Part shown: positions 60,940 to 64,000 of the stretch, piece by piece
Layout: each line of letters opens with the position of its first letter
How positions within the stretch are numbered: the stretch's first letter is position 1
Assembly: GCF_032854445.1 (NCBI RefSeq)
Contig: NC_088307.1
Location: 16,318,017-16,382,016 of the forward strand
Direction of reading: 5' to 3'
From: Liolophura sinensis
Taxonomy: Eukaryota; Mollusca; Polyplacophora; Chitonida; Chitonidae
Length of the DNA: 64,000 bases
Program-made: the position numbers and the translations under genes
Notes under the pieces: model-generated
Seen by the model: the letters and a program-made list of their open reading frames with translations, nothing else
What the model was told of the DNA's origin: nothing
Databases searched by the model: none

Positions 60940-63234
60940 CTGTGTCAATGAAGGTGTGGTGAAACTGTATATTTTATTCTCAAATTACATGGAAGTTTTT
61001 TCAGTAAACAGTGTTATGAAACTCTTGGCTCTCAGAGTTTTATTTTGTACACAAGATTTAACCGTTCACCTGTGGCGTTATTGTTGACCTTGTTCTATGT
61101 AGCTGCCTTCGACACAAATATGCCACAATTTAATCCCGTCTGAGGATCCCTTATCGAATCCCATCTAAGGTCTAACTCGTCTTGGAGATCTGATCACGTC
61201 TAGGAGATGACAATCTGATCCTGTCTAGAGGACCACAATCTGATCCCTCCTGGGGGACCACAGTCTGATCCGATCTAGGAGAGGACAATCTGATCCCTTC
61301 TAGAAGACGGCAATCTAATCCGGATCACAATCTAAAGGGGTCTAGTAGAAGTGAAGTCGGATAATAGGTTCAAATCAATGAACCATCAAAAATAACTCTC
61401 TTATCTTATACCACTAGCAGATAAAACGGAACTGACCAACACTGCGAACCTAGAGGATAGCAAGTCTAGCTAGACTGACGACGCCAAATACACAGCAACA
61501 TTCTAGAGGCTGAGAAAGCATCGGGTTCTCTTCGTGTTCGCCATCTCTTGGCCCACTTGCACAATGAGATCGCAGCTACAATCGATTGTAGATCCTACAA
61601 CTCAGTTTACAACTGTTTTTCAAAATAAGTAGGTTATATAAAATTGAACGGGATTGTAAGGCGATTAAATTTTTGAAGTTACAATGGCGATAGTAGGCCA
61701 TATTTGACTCATACATAAAGGTGGCCGGTGTAAATGGACAATGTACCGGTCAATAATTTCTCTTACTTTCATTTTCAAAAGTGTTCTACATAATAATGAT
61801 TCAACAGCTAACAACAATTTTACAAAATTCGCGTAATATCTTTTTGAGACAATCGCATTGCACATCTTTGCAGGCCTATACCTAGGACAAATATTTGTTA
61901 ACATTAATTTTGGGACAATTGTAAACATTTACAACTGGGTCGACCCGATTCATGTCCGACATTCATATACCATTCGTAATCCGTAAAGGGCGTTCCAAGT
62001 CTCTCGAGCTTCACCGTTCGCTATGAACGATTTTAACTTTTACAAGACCGCCACTATTAGGTAACTCTCAGACCGTTGGATGTCACATGTGTTGAAAGCA
62101 ACAAGCAGAGACAAACGCTTTTGATTATTATGACTGGACAATATGACAATATCACATGTTCGGTCACATGACCATTCAAAATGGAGTGGTCATGTTGACG
62201 CCACGTGATCAACATCCAGTCTTTTCCGTTAATGTAGTGAAATCTGAGTAGGCAGAAGCCAATGTAAGCTTTTTGTATTGAAGCCAAGGAAGAAAGAGTC
62301 TAATGCTACGTCATATTATCTTTTCTGAAACCAAAACAGAAAGAGGCAAATATTTGCTATGTGTTAAGGTTAAGAAAGACGGCAGGCAATGATGAGTATA
62401 TGTACTGAAGCAGAGAAATAAAGAGACTATTGCTAGCTAAATGCAATGTACCCAAGAAAGACAGACGATAATGCTATAGGTATATATACAGAAAGAAAGC
62501 GTCCCATGCTTGTTATATGTACTCGAAGAAAGAGACTCATGCTATCTTCATGTCAGAGTCAGAAAGAGAAAGAGGCAAATATTAGCTACATACGTGATTA
62601 AGCTAAGAACGATAAAAATAGCTGAGTAACATTTTGGCTATAAATACCCAAGGGAAGACAGAGTTAGCCTGGCAATGTGGCCAATGTTACATGCAGCAAC
62701 ATCGAAGTGAAATAATGCAGAGAAAGAAAGAAACCTCCTGAAAAGAAAGTGTCTGACAGGAGGAGATGGATATGAACTTTGTATACACTCTCTGATTGCC
62801 CAGGTTTCCAAATCCTCATAGGAAACAATGACAAACAGACTATGGAATGAGCTAAACATGCCGATGCTCTCATGATTAAAGTGCACTGTATACAGTCTGT
62901 GCCGTGGCTGTTCCCTTGAGTCAGTCTGGAACACTCTGGGTGTATTACTATAGTATTTATTAGACACGCATGTTTTGGTGCATAAATTGAATCCAAACTG
63001 CATGTACATGTAATAAAAAGCTGCTAACCTATGGTATTTATACTTACAGAGGTCCGTAACGCCCGAAATCCTATGTCAGTAAAAACAAACGGATAATATT
63101 TTCTATGAAAAGAGGGTAATATTGTCGACTTAAATCAGAACTTATGTACAGTATATGAATGAAGAGTCAGTGTTATCTTGTTGAGAACTCGAGCATCACA
63201 GAACATGTAAAAACTTTGGAGTAACAAAGAAAAA

Positions 63235-63640
63235 GAACTCAAACCAGTGAGAAACCCCTACCCATACTTATGAGAAATCCCTATGCTGACATAATGAGAA
63301 ACCTCTACCTGAATGAGAAATCCTACCCTTGCATACCATATCTGAAACCCCTATGCTTACATATGAGAAACTCTTATGCTGACATATGAGAGCCCCTTAC
63401 CCTAACATATGTGGAACTCTTACCCTGACATAAGAGAACCCCCTGCCCTGACATATGAGGAACTCTTACCCTGACATATCAGAACCTCCTACCCTGAGAT
63501 ATGAGAACCCCCTACCTTAACATAAGAGAACCCCTTACCCTGACACATGAGGAACTCTTACCCTGACATATGAGAACCTCCTACCCTGACACATGAGAAC
63601 CCCCTACCCTGACATATAAGAAACACCTACCCTGACATAT
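63235..63640. repeat. 24-bp minisatellite derived from the TRIM copy 2 exon 3 donor junction
   Basis: On the minus strand exon 3 ends TATGTCAGG|GTAGGTG. The following 400 bp repeat TATGTCAGGGTAGGGGGTTC then TCA about 16 times, so the donor GG|GTAGG is multiplied in the intron. Copy 1 ends exon 3 with TTTGTTCGG|GTAGGG and has no array. Confidence 0.92.
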
Positions 63641-64000
63641 TCAGCCTTGGGAGTCGACAAAATGTGATTTGTTCTAGAAATTAGTGTTTTCCCTTCATCA
63701 ATTTTGATTTGAAGATGTTTGATGCCTTCATCACATACATTGAACCACTTGCTGTGTCGCTCTTCTACATCCTTCACTTCTTTCCGCTTCCAAGATTCCA
63801 AAGCTTCCTGGCCTCTGTTGTATGCTCTATCAACCTCACCCAAGTGACAGTCCTGATTAGCCTGCAAAAAAGAATTTTCATCAGTAGTAATATTCATTTA
63901 TTTTCCTGATTTAATTTGGTTTTTATATACAAAGCTTACTTCAAATACACACGACTGATGAGTTTACACTGGTGAACGAAAGTTTATGGGGAAAATTTGG

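Larger units (their letters stand above)
57608..63630. other. Introns of TRIM copy 2
   Basis: Apart from the candidate micro-exon at 60915-60939, no exon was recognised. Degenerate repeats built on TCTAATCCAGTCTAA occur at 59280-59640 and related ones at 61130-61335. Loose repeats around GAAAGAGACT occur at 62295-62600. A GC-rich patch lies at 58430-58610. Confidence 0.5.
56480..63861 (-). pseudogene. TRIM-family gene, copy 2, partial and frameshifted in SPRY
   Basis: Mirror copy of the TRIM gene at 23.6-33.9 kb. Exons seen, transcript order: 63631-63861 (231 nt, coiled coil, starts ANQDCHLGEVDRAYNRG), a candidate 25-nt exon 60915-60939, 57447-57607 (unrecognised segment, VQRSISAYSDVL), and 56480-57093 (PRY-SPRY, TGA at 56480). 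The RING/B-box and 96-nt exons should lie past 64000. The 25-nt exon sits behind TTGACACAG, as in copy 1; it keeps frame if exon 5 starts at 57605 instead of 57607. In the SPRY exon one extra base near 56908-56910 breaks the frame: upstream reads GRFYWEIGVPSSTF, downstream GKWVCVLGVGNKDSLEEP. Past that point the domain is open to its end. Either a pseudogene or a single base error. A candidate poly(A) signal on this strand is TTTATT at 56047 (+ strand). Confidence 0.82.
46290..64000. repeat. Right arm of large inverted duplication (PhyH-TRIM), runs off the window
   Basis: Contains PhyH copy A (+) followed by TRIM copy 2 (-), the mirror of the left arm about a centre near 44.4 kb. Gap between PhyH stop and TRIM stop is 2.4 kb here and 2.6 kb in the left arm. 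The arms differ mainly by minisatellites and SINEs, so most of these were gained, lost or resized after the duplication. Confidence 0.85.

Overview
The window looks like nuclear DNA from a lophotrochozoan invertebrate. A mollusc or similar shelled lineage is the best guess; the sequence alone does not fix the species. It is AT-rich, with long introns, dozens of copies of one tRNA-derived SINE, and many different minisatellites. All genes recognised here are multi-exon; every model below was built by hand from splice sites, phase and protein similarity recalled from known families.

Layout: (1) 2.55-18.79 kb, + strand: the last seven exons of FAM20B, the Golgi xylosylkinase of proteoglycan synthesis; its 5' exons lie outside the window or were not found. 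(2) 18.8-23.6 kb: intergenic, SINEs and simple repeats. (3) 23.60-33.89 kb, + strand: a complete six-exon TRIM gene (RING, two B-boxes, coiled coil, an unrecognised exon, PRY-SPRY), 602 codons, using the classic 96/231/23-nt TRIM exon series. (4) 36.46-42.48 kb, - strand: a nine-exon phytanoyl-CoA dioxygenase (PhyH) family gene, copy B, with a 91-nt deletion in exon 8. (5) 46.33-54.13 kb, + strand: the sister PhyH gene, copy A, complete except for a one-base frameshift in the last exon. (6) 56.48-63.86 kb, - strand: a second copy of the TRIM gene, cut by the window end and carrying a one-base frameshift in the SPRY exon.

Items 3-6 form one large inverted duplication: TRIM(+) PhyH(-) | PhyH(+) TRIM(-), centred near 44.4 kb. 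Exon lengths, gaps between genes and some intron sequence are mirrored. The two PhyH copies are head to head across about 3.85 kb, and each TRIM copy converges on a PhyH copy.

The most unusual signal is that many minisatellites here are tandem copies of a gene's own exon-intron junction. I see this for two splice donors of FAM20B, a donor and an acceptor of PhyH A, an acceptor of PhyH B, a donor of TRIM copy 2, and the coding end/stop of PhyH A. Each array multiplies a usable-looking splice site (or stop) beside the real one. This recurring pattern in three unrelated gene families is the observation most worth following up.
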